This document shows, piece after piece, positions 7,165 through 16,067 of a stretch of 64,000 bases of DNA (the stretch's first letter is position 1; every line of letters begins with the position of its first letter). The stretch is from Alistipes sp. Zagget8 (lineage in GTDB: Bacteria > Bacteroidota > Bacteroidia > Bacteroidales > Rikenellaceae), in the NCBI GenBank assembly GCA_001941065.1, contig MSHJ01000015.1, positions 124,001 to 188,000 of the forward strand, written 5' to 3'. Made by a program: the position numbers and the translations under genes. Below the pieces are notes generated by a model. That model had not been told where the DNA came from, did not search any database, and worked only from the letters and a program-made list of their open reading frames with translations.

Positions 7165-7887
7165 ATGAAACGAGCGATTGTCATAGGGGCCACCTCCGGC
7201 ATCGGCCGCGCGGTAGCCGAACGCCTGGCAGCCGGCGGATACCGGGTCGGCGTGACCGGGCGGCGCAGGGCGCTGCTGGATGAACTGGCCGCTGCGAATC
7301 CCGATACCTTTTGTAGTATGGTGGCTGACGTCACCGATCCGGCGGCCTCATGCGCCGCACTGGATGCCCTTGCCGGGGAGCTGGGCGGGGTGGATTTATG
7401 CGTGGTGAGCGCCGGAGCGGGCGAACTGAACCCCGGGCTGGACTATGCGCTGGAGGAACCGGCCATCCGCACCAATGTCGTGGGCTGGACGGCTGCGGTC
7501 GATTGGGCTTACCGCCTTTTCGAACGGCAGGGCGGCGGACATCTGGTCGTCGTCACCTCGGTCGGCGGACTGCGCGGCGGGGGCGGGGCCCCGGCCTACA
7601 ACGCTTCGAAAGCCTATCAGATCAACTATGCCGAGGGGCTCCGGCAGAAGGCTGCCAAATCCCGGCTGCCGATCTTCGTGACCGACATCCGGCCGGGATT
7701 CACGGCGACGGAAATGGCCAAGGGCGAGGGGCTGTTCTGGGTGATGCCCGTCGATAAGGTGGCGGACCAGTTGTTACGGGCCGTGCGTCGCCGCCGTTCC
7801 GTGGCGGTCGTCACACGCCGCTGGCGGATTGTCGCGTGGCTGCTCCGGCACGTGCCCGACCGGATTTACCGTAAAATGGGATCGTGA
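7165..7887 (+). CDS. SDR family NAD(P)-dependent oxidoreductase
   Basis: 240 residues. The classical short-chain dehydrogenase layout is present: G-A-T-S-G-I-G near residues 8-14 (nucleotide binding), the D-V-T segment, T-S-V-G-G with the catalytic Ser, and Y-N-A-S-K with the catalytic Tyr and Lys. The substrate cannot be told from sequence. The TGA overlaps the ATG of the next gene by one base (TGATG), so the two are coupled. Confidence 0.92.
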   Translation: MKRAIVIGATSGIGRAVAERLAAGGYRVGVTGRRRALLDELAAANPDTFCSMVADVTDPAASCAALDALAGELGGVDLCVVSAGAGELNPGLDYALEEPAIRTNVVGWTAAVDWAYRLFERQGGGHLVVVTSVGGLRGGGGAPAYNASKAYQINYAEGLRQKAAKSRLPIFVTDIRPGFTATEMAKGEGLFWVMPVDKVADQLLRAVRRRRSVAVVTRRWRIVAWLLRHVPDRIYRKMGS

Positions 7888-8282
7888 TGAACGGATGGTT
7901 CCTTGCGGCCGGGGCTTTGCTCGCCGCCGCCTTTTTCGTACATGTATTCTCGGGTAACCGCTTCTATACGGCGGCGCGTCCCGAGGACCCGGCCGCCCGG
8001 CCGGAGGCTTACGAGGCGTGGCTGATGGGCCGCTGCGGGGTGCAGATGATCTCCGTGGACCTCTTTCTGGCTGCCGGGTTCCTGCTCCTGTCGGGGTTGG
8101 GACTGCTGCCCCGCAGCTTCTGGATCGAGGTGTTCCTGCTGTCGGTCTTCGGCGGCTGGGGACTCTTCTGGCTGGTATCGCTGGCCTGTGAAAAAGCCGG
8201 AGGGCGTCATTACCTCCGGCTGTGTCATTGGGTGCTGTTCTTCGTGCTGTTCGGACTGGTGCTGGGCGGCGTGCTCGGATAG
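7887..8282 (+). CDS. Small integral membrane protein of unknown function
   Basis: 131 residues from the ATG at 7887 (a GTG one codon earlier is also possible). Four hydrophobic segments are visible (about residues 4-22, 52-75, 80-100 and 112-131), with a polar first loop containing F-Y-T-A-A-R-P-E-D-P-A-A-R-P-E. I do not recognise the family. It is transcribed with the SDR and ends 3 bases before the convergent nucleoid-associated protein gene. Confidence 0.7.
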   Translation: MNGWFLAAGALLAAAFFVHVFSGNRFYTAARPEDPAARPEAYEAWLMGRCGVQMISVDLFLAAGFLLLSGLGLLPRSFWIEVFLLSVFGGWGLFWLVSLACEKAGGRHYLRLCHWVLFFVLFGLVLGGVLG

Positions 8283-8285
8283 CCG

Positions 8286-9326
8286 CTACTGCTCCTCCTC
8301 GTAATAGACCTTGTAGAACTTGCCCTTCTCATCCTCGCCCTGCTCCAGCAGGCTGCGGTTGCCGTGGACGTAGATGTGAAAATTGCGGTCGAGCTTGATG
8401 ACGCTCTTGTACGACCGCGCCTGCTTCTTGACCGCTGAATCCGAGATGCCGAACTCATCCTCGATGCGGATGTCGCGGTCCTGTTCGTACTCCTGCTTGA
8501 AACGCGCGAAACTCTCGGCGACCTCCGGCTGGCGGATCACCTTCTCCGAGAATTCGTCGAGCGAGAAATTGTCCTGCTCCTGAAAATAGGTTATCGTGTC
8601 GTTGAGCATCTCCGCCTGGTCGGCCTTCGAAACGTCGAACTCCTTCGAAAGGTGCTTCGTGACGTATTTCTTACACATCGCCAGGGCGTTGTGCGTGTTG
8701 TGGTAGTCGTCCTGACGCTGGCGCACACGCAGGAAATCGTCGATCCAGTAGCGGGCTTCGGTGCGGTTGGTGTTGTCGACGATGTAAACCGCAAAACCCG
8801 CTTCGCGGTCCACGTTAAAAATAACGGCTCCTTTGTCCAGCCGCTTGATGTCGATGCCTTCGCGGGCCGCGATGCGGACCCCTTCGGCCTCGTGACCGAC
8901 ATCGAGGAAGGTGTCGCGTGTCTCGGACTTGAAGAGTCCCAGCGCATCGGTCGGTTCGCCCCCGAAACGGCAGTCGGAGAAATAGACTGCATAGAACTCC
9001 CCGCTCTTGATCTGCGGATGCAGGCCGCTCTCGTAGAGATGTTTGGCAAGGCTCACCGAATGTTCGTAGAACGCCTCCGGATCGTCGAAAATCCGGCCTG
9101 CGAAATTCCAGACCTCGTTGCACGTGAGGTCGGTCTCGTGGTAGAGGTTGTAGCACTCTTCGGATTTGAATCCGCCGAGGAAATAGGCCGTCAGCGTGCG
9201 CATCAGCCCCTCGTCGGCGACCTGCGGGGAGACGCCGGGCGAGACCATCAGCGGTTCGTCCTTCGATTTGTTGCCGACGACATGCACGGCGAGCGTTTCG
9301 ATACGGGTATCTTCGGAGTAAAGCAT
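8286..9326 (-). CDS. Nucleoid-associated protein, NdpA/YejK family
   Basis: 346 residues from the ATG at 9326 (M-L-Y-S-E-D-T-R-I-E-T-L-A-V-H-V-V-G-N-K). The frame extends 18 codons further, but the promoter at 9350-9381 lies in that extension. It fits the 37-kDa nucleoid-associated family (PF04245): an N-terminal V-H-V-V-G-N-K start, the Y-F-S-D-C central block, an R-Y-W-I-D-D-F-L motif, and a C-terminal domain with L-D-R-N-F-H-I-Y-V-H-G-N. Such proteins bind DNA in the cytoplasm with unclear function. Confidence 0.88.
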   Translation of the reverse strand: MLYSEDTRIETLAVHVVGNKSKDEPLMVSPGVSPQVADEGLMRTLTAYFLGGFKSEECYNLYHETDLTCNEVWNFAGRIFDDPEAFYEHSVSLAKHLYESGLHPQIKSGEFYAVYFSDCRFGGEPTDALGLFKSETRDTFLDVGHEAEGVRIAAREGIDIKRLDKGAVIFNVDREAGFAVYIVDNTNRTEARYWIDDFLRVRQRQDDYHNTHNALAMCKKYVTKHLSKEFDVSKADQAEMLNDTITYFQEQDNFSLDEFSEKVIRQPEVAESFARFKQEYEQDRDIRIEDEFGISDSAVKKQARSYKSVIKLDRNFHIYVHGNRSLLEQGEDEKGKFYKVYYEEEQ

Positions 9327-9349
9327 TTTTCGGATTGTTTTTCGGAGTA

Positions 9350-9381
9350 CAAAGATGCGTATTTTTCCCCGATTAGGCAAA
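9350..9381 (-). promoter_or_regulatory. Promoter of the nucleoid-associated protein gene
   Basis: On the minus strand TTTG (9378-9381), 20 bases, CATCTTTG (9350-9357), one mismatch from TAnnTTTG. It sets the start at 9326. Confidence 0.55.
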
Positions 9382-9509
9382 ACGTTCTATCAGTTGGGCA
9401 AATAATGCTATTTTTTGATTGGATAACGATGGTAATAATCCGACAAACCGTTTAATTTTACAACCGGAATAAAGCGCTCCTGCCCGGACCCCGATGTGAC
9501 TTATGTGAA

Positions 9510-11399
9510 ATGATTATGGAAATAAAGAAACTTTTAATTGCGGCGCTGTTTGCCGCCGGAACGGTATTTCAGGCAAATGCCTCGGATATTCCCCGTGCGG
9601 AATATCCGCGCCCGCAGTTCGAACGGACGGCGTGGATGAACCTCAACGGGGTGTGGGACTATACGTTCGACTTCTCCGCGTCGGGGCTGGAGCGGGGACT
9701 GGAGAAGGCAACCTCCTTCGGGGGCAGGATCACGGTTCCGTTCTGTCCCGAGAGCTCCCTTTCGGGGGTCGGGTACACCGATTTCATCAACTGCATCTGG
9801 TATCACCGTGAGGTGGCGGTCCCCGAGGCGTGGCGCGGAAAGGACATCCTGCTGAATTTCGGGGCCGTCTATTACAATGCGGAGGTCTATGTCGACGGCG
9901 TTTTTGCCGCCCGCCATATCGGTGGCAGTTCGTCGTTCAGCGTCGACCTGACGCGGCTGGTCACGCCCGGCAAGAGCCACCATCTGGTCGTAAGGGCCAC
10001 GAGCGACCTGCGTTCGACGACGCAGGGCGCCGGCAAGCAGAACCTGCAGTATGCCTCCTACGGCTGTAACTACACCCGCACCACGGGCATCTGGCAGACG
10101 GTGTGGATGGAGGCCGTGGACCCTGCGGGACTGCTTTCCGCGCAGGTCGTGACAGACATCGACCAGGGACAGCTGGTCATCACGCCCCGGTTCCGGTCGG
10201 AGAGCGGCAACACGCTGCATATCACGGTGAAAGACGGCGGCAAGACGGTGGCCTCCGCGGCGGTGAAGGCCGCCAACAGCTCGGTCGCCGTGCTTCCGGT
10301 CAGGCGTCCGAAGCTCTGGTCGCCGGAATCGCCGTTCCTTTACGACATCACCTACCGGCTCGTAAACGCGAAAGGGGAGGTGCTCGACGAGGTGAACTCC
10401 TATGCGGGCATGCGCAAAGTGCACATCGAAGGGAATAAGATATACCTGAACAACAAGCCCTATTACCAGCGGCTGGTGCTCGATCAGGGATTCTATCCCG
10501 ACGGCATCTGGACGGCTCCTTCCGACGGGGCGCTGAAGCGTGACATCGAACTTTCGATGGCGGCCGGGTTCAACGGCGCGCGCCTGCACCAGAAGGCTTT
10601 CGAGGAGCGTTTCTACTATTGGGCCGATCGGCTGGGCTACATCACCTGGGGCGAGGCTCCCAGTTGGGGCATGGATGCCAACGGCATCGAGGCGGCCCGC
10701 AACTTTCTGACCGAGTGGTCGGAGTTGGTCCTCCGCGACCGGAATCATCCCTCGCTGCTGATCTGGACGCCGATGAACGAGGAGTGGTGGCCCGACCGGG
10801 TGCAGTATCCCCGTTTTACGGCGGACCTCTACGACCTGACCAAGGCGCTGGACCCGACCCGTCCGGTGAACGACGCCAGCGGCGGCACCCATATCAAGAC
10901 CGACATCTGGACCGTGCACAACTACGAACAGGACCCGGCTAAACTGAAAGCGGTCATCTATAACGACGGCGTGTTCTTCCAGACGCCGCTGTATCCCGCC
11001 GGAGTCGCTCCGGGCAATATCGGGTTCAACGGCCTGCGCCAGAACGACCGCTATGAATTCCCGGTCTACGACGGGAAAATGCCCTTCCTTATCGACGAGG
11101 TCGGCGGCATCAAGTGGGCGAAGGATCAGGGCCGGGAGTCGCAGACCGAGTCGTGGGGTTACGGCACGCCGCCGAAGAGCGAGGCGGAGTTCCTGCAGCG
11201 GCTCGAGGGGCAGATCAACGGCATTCTGGAACTCGGAGACCAGGTCTGGGGCTATTGTTACACCCAGTTGACCGACGTGGAGCAGGAGCAGAACGGCGTC
11301 TATTATTACGACCGCACGCCGAAATTCGATACGGAGCGGATTCACGCCATATTCAGCCGTAATCCCGGGGACCTGCCTGCCCGAAGCGCCGCTGATTGA
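9510..11399 (+). CDS. Glycoside hydrolase family 2 protein (beta-galactosidase/glucuronidase-like)
   Basis: 629 residues with a signal peptide (first 24 residues, cleavage after A-N-A). Domain order: sugar-binding jelly roll (Y-P-R-P-Q-F-E-R...L-N-G-V-W-D-Y), immunoglobulin-like middle domain, then a TIM barrel. The acid/base is E424 in M-N-E-E-W and the nucleophile is E530 in L-I-D-E-V-G-G, both intact. Shorter than E. coli LacZ and close to the periplasmic GH2 enzymes of Bacteroidales; substrate unknown (galactoside, glucuronide or similar). A second in-frame ATG at 9516 is an alternative start. Likely co-transcribed with the aldose epimerase 48 bases downstream. Confidence 0.9.
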   Translation: MIMEIKKLLIAALFAAGTVFQANASDIPRAEYPRPQFERTAWMNLNGVWDYTFDFSASGLERGLEKATSFGGRITVPFCPESSLSGVGYTDFINCIWYHREVAVPEAWRGKDILLNFGAVYYNAEVYVDGVFAARHIGGSSSFSVDLTRLVTPGKSHHLVVRATSDLRSTTQGAGKQNLQYASYGCNYTRTTGIWQTVWMEAVDPAGLLSAQVVTDIDQGQLVITPRFRSESGNTLHITVKDGGKTVASAAVKAANSSVAVLPVRRPKLWSPESPFLYDITYRLVNAKGEVLDEVNSYAGMRKVHIEGNKIYLNNKPYYQRLVLDQGFYPDGIWTAPSDGALKRDIELSMAAGFNGARLHQKAFEERFYYWADRLGYITWGEAPSWGMDANGIEAARNFLTEWSELVLRDRNHPSLLIWTPMNEEWWPDRVQYPRFTADLYDLTKALDPTRPVNDASGGTHIKTDIWTVHNYEQDPAKLKAVIYNDGVFFQTPLYPAGVAPGNIGFNGLRQNDRYEFPVYDGKMPFLIDEVGGIKWAKDQGRESQTESWGYGTPPKSEAEFLQRLEGQINGILELGDQVWGYCYTQLTDVEQEQNGVYYYDRTPKFDTERIHAIFSRNPGDLPARSAAD

Positions 11400-11447
11400 A
11401 AAAAGGACTGTGAGATGATTACCGAACGATAAATGAAAATCTGAAAA

Positions 11448-12578
11448 ATGAAACGAATGATTATTTTGTTGTGTGCGGCCCTGACAGCCGCATGCACGGG
11501 CGGGGAGCAGGACGGACAGACGCTCTCCGGACTGAAACGGAGCGATTTCCGGAGCGAGGCGGACGGGAAGAAAACCGACCTTTTCGTCCTGAAGAACGAC
11601 AACGGTATGGAGGTGTGCGTCACCAATTTCGGCGGGCGCATCGTGTCGGTGATGGTTCCCGACCGCAACGGCGTTATGCGCGATGTCGTGCTCGGATTTG
11701 ACAACATCGGGGACTACCGGACGGTTCCGACTGACTTCGGGGCCACGATCGGCCGTTATGCGAACCGCATCAACCAAGGTCGGTTCACGCTCGACGGCAC
11801 CGAGTACCAACTGCCGCAGAACAACTACGGCCATTGCCTGCACGGAGGTCCCCGGGGATTCCAGTACCGGGTTTTCGACGCCGTGCAGAAGAGTGACCGC
11901 GAGTTAGAACTGGCCTACACGGCGAAGGACGGCGAGGAGGGTTTCCCGGGGAATTTCAACTGCCGGGTGACCATGACGCTGACCGACGACAACGCTATTG
12001 ACATCTGCTATGAAGCGGAGACGGACAAGGCTACGGTCGTGAACATGACCAACCACTCCTATTTCAACCTCGACGGAGACCCCTCGAAGGACAATTCGGA
12101 CTGGCTGCTGATGGTCGATGCCGACAGCTATACGCCGGTCGATTCGACCTTCATGACCACCGGGGAGATTGCACCGGTGGCGGGTACCCCGATGGATTTC
12201 CGGGCACCGGCGGCTATCGGCGAGCGCATCGGTCAGGATTTCGAACAGCTCCGGAACGGCAACGGCATCGATCACAACTGGGTGCTGAACACTCGGGGAA
12301 ATATTGCCGAGGCGTGTGCCTCGCTGGAGTCGCCTGCCACGGGCATCCGGCTGGATGTCTACACGACCGAACCGGGCATTCAGGTCTACTGCGGCAATTT
12401 CCTCGACGGGACTGTCAAGGGAAAGAACGGTATTCCTTACGGGTTCCGTGCGGCCGTCTGCCTCGAGACCCAGAAATACCCCGATACGCCGAACAAGCCC
12501 GAATGGCCTTCGGCCGTGCTGCGTCCCGGCGAGAAATACGAGAGCCGTTGCATCTACCGGTTTTCAGTAAGCGAATAA
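11448..12578 (+). CDS. galM: Aldose 1-epimerase (mutarotase), lipoprotein-type
   Basis: 376 residues beginning with a lipoprotein signal (M-K-R-M-I-I-L-L...T-A-A-C, Cys at residue 16). It converts alpha and beta anomers of aldoses such as galactose. Family landmarks: N-F-G-G-R-I-V, G-R-Y-A-N-R-I, N-H-S-Y-F-N-L (catalytic His) and T-T-E-P-G-I-Q-V-Y with the catalytic Glu. Periplasmic location plus the adjacent GH2 enzyme suggest it handles the sugar that the GH2 releases. Confidence 0.93.
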   Translation: MKRMIILLCAALTAACTGGEQDGQTLSGLKRSDFRSEADGKKTDLFVLKNDNGMEVCVTNFGGRIVSVMVPDRNGVMRDVVLGFDNIGDYRTVPTDFGATIGRYANRINQGRFTLDGTEYQLPQNNYGHCLHGGPRGFQYRVFDAVQKSDRELELAYTAKDGEEGFPGNFNCRVTMTLTDDNAIDICYEAETDKATVVNMTNHSYFNLDGDPSKDNSDWLLMVDADSYTPVDSTFMTTGEIAPVAGTPMDFRAPAAIGERIGQDFEQLRNGNGIDHNWVLNTRGNIAEACASLESPATGIRLDVYTTEPGIQVYCGNFLDGTVKGKNGIPYGFRAAVCLETQKYPDTPNKPEWPSAVLRPGEKYESRCIYRFSVSE

Positions 12579-12582
12579 TTCC

Positions 12583-12671
12583 GGCCCCGAAGAATGAGTG
12601 CCTTCCGTGGCAAATTTCTTCAGGGCCTGAATCTTTCCATATCGAGCGAGCGTCAGTCTGACGCTCGCTCG
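12583..12671. terminator. Two hairpins between convergent galM and ATPase genes
   Basis: First hairpin 12583-12594 with 12616-12627 (GGCCC-GAAGAA/TTCTTC-GGGCC). Second, a 13-bp perfect stem 12643-12655 with 12659-12671 (CGAGCGAGCGTCA/TGACGCTCGCTCG) that begins 1 base beyond the stop codon of the minus-strand ATPase. Also the apparent left border of the AT-rich island. Confidence 0.7.
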
Positions 12672-12672
12672 T

Positions 12673-13827
12673 TTAGTCTATATGGTATTTTGTTCCGTAG
12701 ATGGAGTTGATCCACATGGCGAAAAGTTTATCGGTCACCGAATAAACTTTGTTGATTTCGGTGATGATATCTTTTTCCAGAAGTTTATTTGTTGCGGATT
12801 GAACGGAGCTAGCTGAAGTTAGGCTGTGGCGTTTGATAAACTCTGCGGACAAGATTTTTTCCGCCTCGCCGTCCTTGGCAATCGCATACAACAATTCTTT
12901 CTGCTTTTCGGGAATGTTAGACAGAATCTCGCGGAAGATCGTGTCGTTATAGGCAACCAAATTGTCGATTGCCGTGCGGAGTATCTCGATACTACATTCA
13001 CTGCCTTCGGGTGTATCTGCAAAAGCCTCATTGAACGTCTTCTGAATGTAATAGGTATGTCCTTTGAACAGGTTATATACCTTTTCGACATTCTCGCTAC
13101 TGATATGCCGATTACGAGATTCAAAGTGCCGAATGATAAATGGGATATATAGTTCTGGAATAATCGCATTCAGTTCCATAATGTCCGCACTGTGGTAGAA
13201 GGGCCGGGCTGAAGAGGTGAACATCTCCTGCATCATGTGGCGCTCGCTGCCGGCAAAAATAAAATTACAGTTGTTGATTTGTTGAATGTGAGTGCGAAGC
13301 AATGCTTCGATATGTTTTTCTGGATATTTGGCAATTTGTTGAAATTCGTCGATAGCTACAATACACGGTTTATCGGCTGAAGCCAATAATTGAAAAATCT
13401 CTTCTAACGTGTATTCTGGTCGGTCGATATCTCCTAATTTGACGTTAAATATCGGTAGCCCTGTAATTGGATCGAATCCAAATTTGCCACTGATTGATTT
13501 AAGCGTTTGTATGAATAACTTAGCCATCTTTTTGCTGCGAGGTAGGAGTGTTTCGTAAATATCGCGGCCGAGTAAATAGGTGAATTCCCGAAGGCTTGAT
13601 GTATGCAAGATGTCGATAAAAAATGTATAGTATTCTTTGCTAATCTTCGGTTTTTCGTAGCAGAATCGGATCAATCCTGTTTTACCCATGCGCCGGGGTG
13701 AGATGATTACCAGATTGTTGCCGTTGGTCAGCGACTTGATTAGTCGGGCCGATTCCTGCACGCGATCGCAGAAGTAATCTGGTGCGATTTTACCGGTCAC
13801 GATGAAAGGATTTATCTCTTTAGCCAT
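12673..13827 (-). CDS. AAA ATPase (archaeal/DUF234-like ATP-binding protein)
   Basis: 384 residues. It has a Walker A loop S-P-R-R-M-G-K-T near residues 44-51, Walker B C-I-V-A-I-D-E-F-Q near 180, a sensor-like F-A-G-S-E-R-H-M, and a C-terminal winged-helix region. This is the STAND-like predicted ATPase group common as accessory genes in Bacteroides and archaea; the biological role is not established. It is AT-richer than the flanking core genes. The start is 11 bases downstream of the DUF2075 reading frame end, so the two form one operon. Confidence 0.8.
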   Translation of the reverse strand: MAKEINPFIVTGKIAPDYFCDRVQESARLIKSLTNGNNLVIISPRRMGKTGLIRFCYEKPKISKEYYTFFIDILHTSSLREFTYLLGRDIYETLLPRSKKMAKLFIQTLKSISGKFGFDPITGLPIFNVKLGDIDRPEYTLEEIFQLLASADKPCIVAIDEFQQIAKYPEKHIEALLRTHIQQINNCNFIFAGSERHMMQEMFTSSARPFYHSADIMELNAIIPELYIPFIIRHFESRNRHISSENVEKVYNLFKGHTYYIQKTFNEAFADTPEGSECSIEILRTAIDNLVAYNDTIFREILSNIPEKQKELLYAIAKDGEAEKILSAEFIKRHSLTSASSVQSATNKLLEKDIITEINKVYSVTDKLFAMWINSIYGTKYHID

Positions 13828-13838
13828 AAGTGTGATTG

Positions 13839-15860
13839 TTAAATTTCTGTTATGCCTATACTTTTTAAATAGTTATAGGTCGGATCGTAATACTCTGGTT
13901 TTCGAGTGTGATCATTCTTATCTCCCTGGGGAACAACAATTACCATTCCTTGACGGGCCCGAGTTAGAAGAACTCGATAGGCATTTTTAAGGTATGCTTT
14001 TCGTTCCTCTTTATTGATTTTTTGCCAGTTACTTCCCTTGAACGAATGGCTGCTCCAATCTTCAGCATGATAGCGAAAGTCTGCATCCTAAACTATGCAA
14101 GTATAATCGAGCTCGAGACCCTGTATATCAAACTCGGTTGCGACATCTTCCAAGTAATAGGAAGATCGGACATCTGTCCGGTCGGCTAAAAACCAATGTA
14201 TTGGATTGGATTTGGCTCTTACGTCAATTGCTAAAGGTCGAAGACGAGAAGCTTGAGACGAGACAATGATTCCATAGCGTTCATTTCCTCTTGCTTTGTC
14301 GCAAAGCCATTGTTTGGCTTTTTCGATATCGCGTGTCAAAACGATAGGGTATTTGGATAATTCGTGGAGGGTGTTTTGAGCTTGCTCTTTCTTTCGATCA
14401 AGTAATTGTTGAACGAAAAGTGCTAGCTTTTCAGCTCGAAATGATCTTAGCGAAACTGCTAAATGGAGTTCGTCAGAAGTTGTTACATGGGGATGCCCTT
14501 TTAATAATTCGAAGGCTTTGCCTGCTGCATATTCATTTTCGGTAAGACGAGGCGAGATATGAATATGCCAATCCTGAAAACGGCTATTGAGAGCATTGAT
14601 CCATTCGCTAATGCCAGCTTCTCCCGTATTGATCTCTTGGCCGCCGCCGACTAGGCAGATAATCATTGCCCAATCTTCATGACGATCCATGCATGAGATC
14701 AAAAATTCGGGCTCGGAATAGGGAAATCCCGGTTTGTTTTTCTTGCGGTGCATAAAATCAGCTGTCATCTCTTTGCTCCAGGCACGTTGTGCTTCATCAA
14801 AAATGGCAATGTGGTCGATTGGTGCAAAAGATTTGGTGCGATTCTTTTCGCTGTGAAAATATTCGATGTCTGCAACGATCTCATTGTCTTTGATTAAAGT
14901 ACCTTCAAGACATGCATCACGAAAATGATGCACATTTTGGATGAAAGCTTTTACTTTCTGCTCAATTTCTTTCTTCGTGCATTTTTCGCCGCGTTGTTTC
15001 AGTTGATGAACTTTATCCCGCGTGAGAGCCTCAATTAGGATTTTTACCAGAGGTCCATTTCCGGAGAGATAGACCGCATTAACATCCTCTTTGGATAAAC
15101 TTTGTGTCGAAATATTAAGCCCAACAAGTGTTTTGCCAGCCCCTGGAACCCCCGTTACAAAACAGATAACTTTCTGTTTGTGTCGTTTGGCTTCTTCAGC
15201 TACACGAAAAATGTAATCGCTTGTGATGGATAGATTGTCGGCATCAGACCTTGAAATCTCCTGCACAGAGTGATTTTGGTAGAGTGCTTGTGCCGCTTCA
15301 ACAATGGTCGGGGTTGGGGCATACCGACTAATGCCCCATAGATAATTATCGGTAGAATGGGATGGATAGAGTTGGAGTGCTTGTTGGATGATATATTCCA
15401 GGTTTTCACCATTTGTCAAAATTGGTTGCACGACCAAATCATCCTGTGAGATAATATTGATTTCATTGCATTTAGCTTTTGTTGCAACGAGTATCGGAAC
15501 AATCGGTTGTGTGTGACTCTCTTCATGAAAATATTTCAAATCAAGCGCATAATCCCAAACCTGGTTAATGTCTGCGTTGTTGTATTCTTTGGCGCCGACT
15601 TTGAACTCGATGACAAAGATAACCCCTTGTATTAGGACTACCGCATCGATTCTTTTCCCTAAACGAGGTATGGAATATTCAAAATAGATATTACCTTGGA
15701 AATTAGTTAGATGATTTTTGAGAATGTCGATTTGCAATTCCCATGCTTGCTTCTGAGTTTGCAATAAATTCCCATGGTCAATGGCTGTTAATTGAGACCA
15801 AATCTCACAGAATGTTTGTGTAACAAACTCACGAATACTATTTGTGTAGTAAAATCTCAT
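13839..15860 (-). pseudogene. DUF2075 nuclease-helicase interrupted by an in-frame amber codon
   Basis: The frame from the ATG at 15860 encodes 590 residues and stops at TAG (14088-14090). Reading on in the same frame gives 82 more residues to a TAA at 13839-13841, including D-A-D-F-R-Y-H, Y-L-K-N-A-Y-R-V-L-L-T-R-A-R-Q-G-M and P-Q-G-D, which are the usual C-terminal helicase motifs of this family. The intact protein would be 673 residues. Order: PD-(D/E)xK-like nuclease (D72, E85-x-K87), Walker A G-V-P-G-A-G-K-T (237-244), Walker B F-D-E-A-Q. The amber falls where family members usually have Trp before D-A-D, so TGG to TAG explains it. Truncation removes the last SF1 motifs. Confidence 0.85.
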
Positions 15861-15893
15861 CTGTTAGTCTTTATGGTGTCATCTATTTATTCT

Positions 15894-15925
15894 CAAAGAT
15901 AATTATTTGTTTTGTATTATGCAAA
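15894..15925 (-). promoter_or_regulatory. Promoter of the DUF2075-ATPase operon
   Basis: On the minus strand TTTG (15922-15925), 20 bases, TATCTTTG (15894-15901): near-perfect consensus, 34 bases upstream of the ATG. The 207-base region 15861-16067 also holds the divergent methylase promoter. Confidence 0.7.
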
Positions 15926-16026
15926 TAAAATAATTATGCTGTGCTTTAATCATAAAAATTCATATATCGGGCATAACAGTGTTTATTCGGAGGGGGAGAA
16001 GGAGAATAATCTTCGCAATATTTTAT

Positions 16027-16034
16027 TATATTTG
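16027..16034 (+). promoter_or_regulatory. -7 box of the HsdM-HsdS-ATPase-HNH operon
   Basis: TATATTTG, perfect -7 box, 33 bases upstream of the ATG at 16068. No good -33 element is visible. It lies inside the longer possible 5' extension of the methylase frame (from 15912), and therefore supports the shorter start. Confidence 0.55.
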
Positions 16035-16067
16035 TATATCATCTATAATCATAAACATTCTATTACA

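Noticed and set aside
9534..11843. 769-codon minus-strand frame opposite the GH2 and epimerase genes
   Set aside because: Antisense shadow; composition is Arg/Val/Leu/His rich without any recognisable domain.
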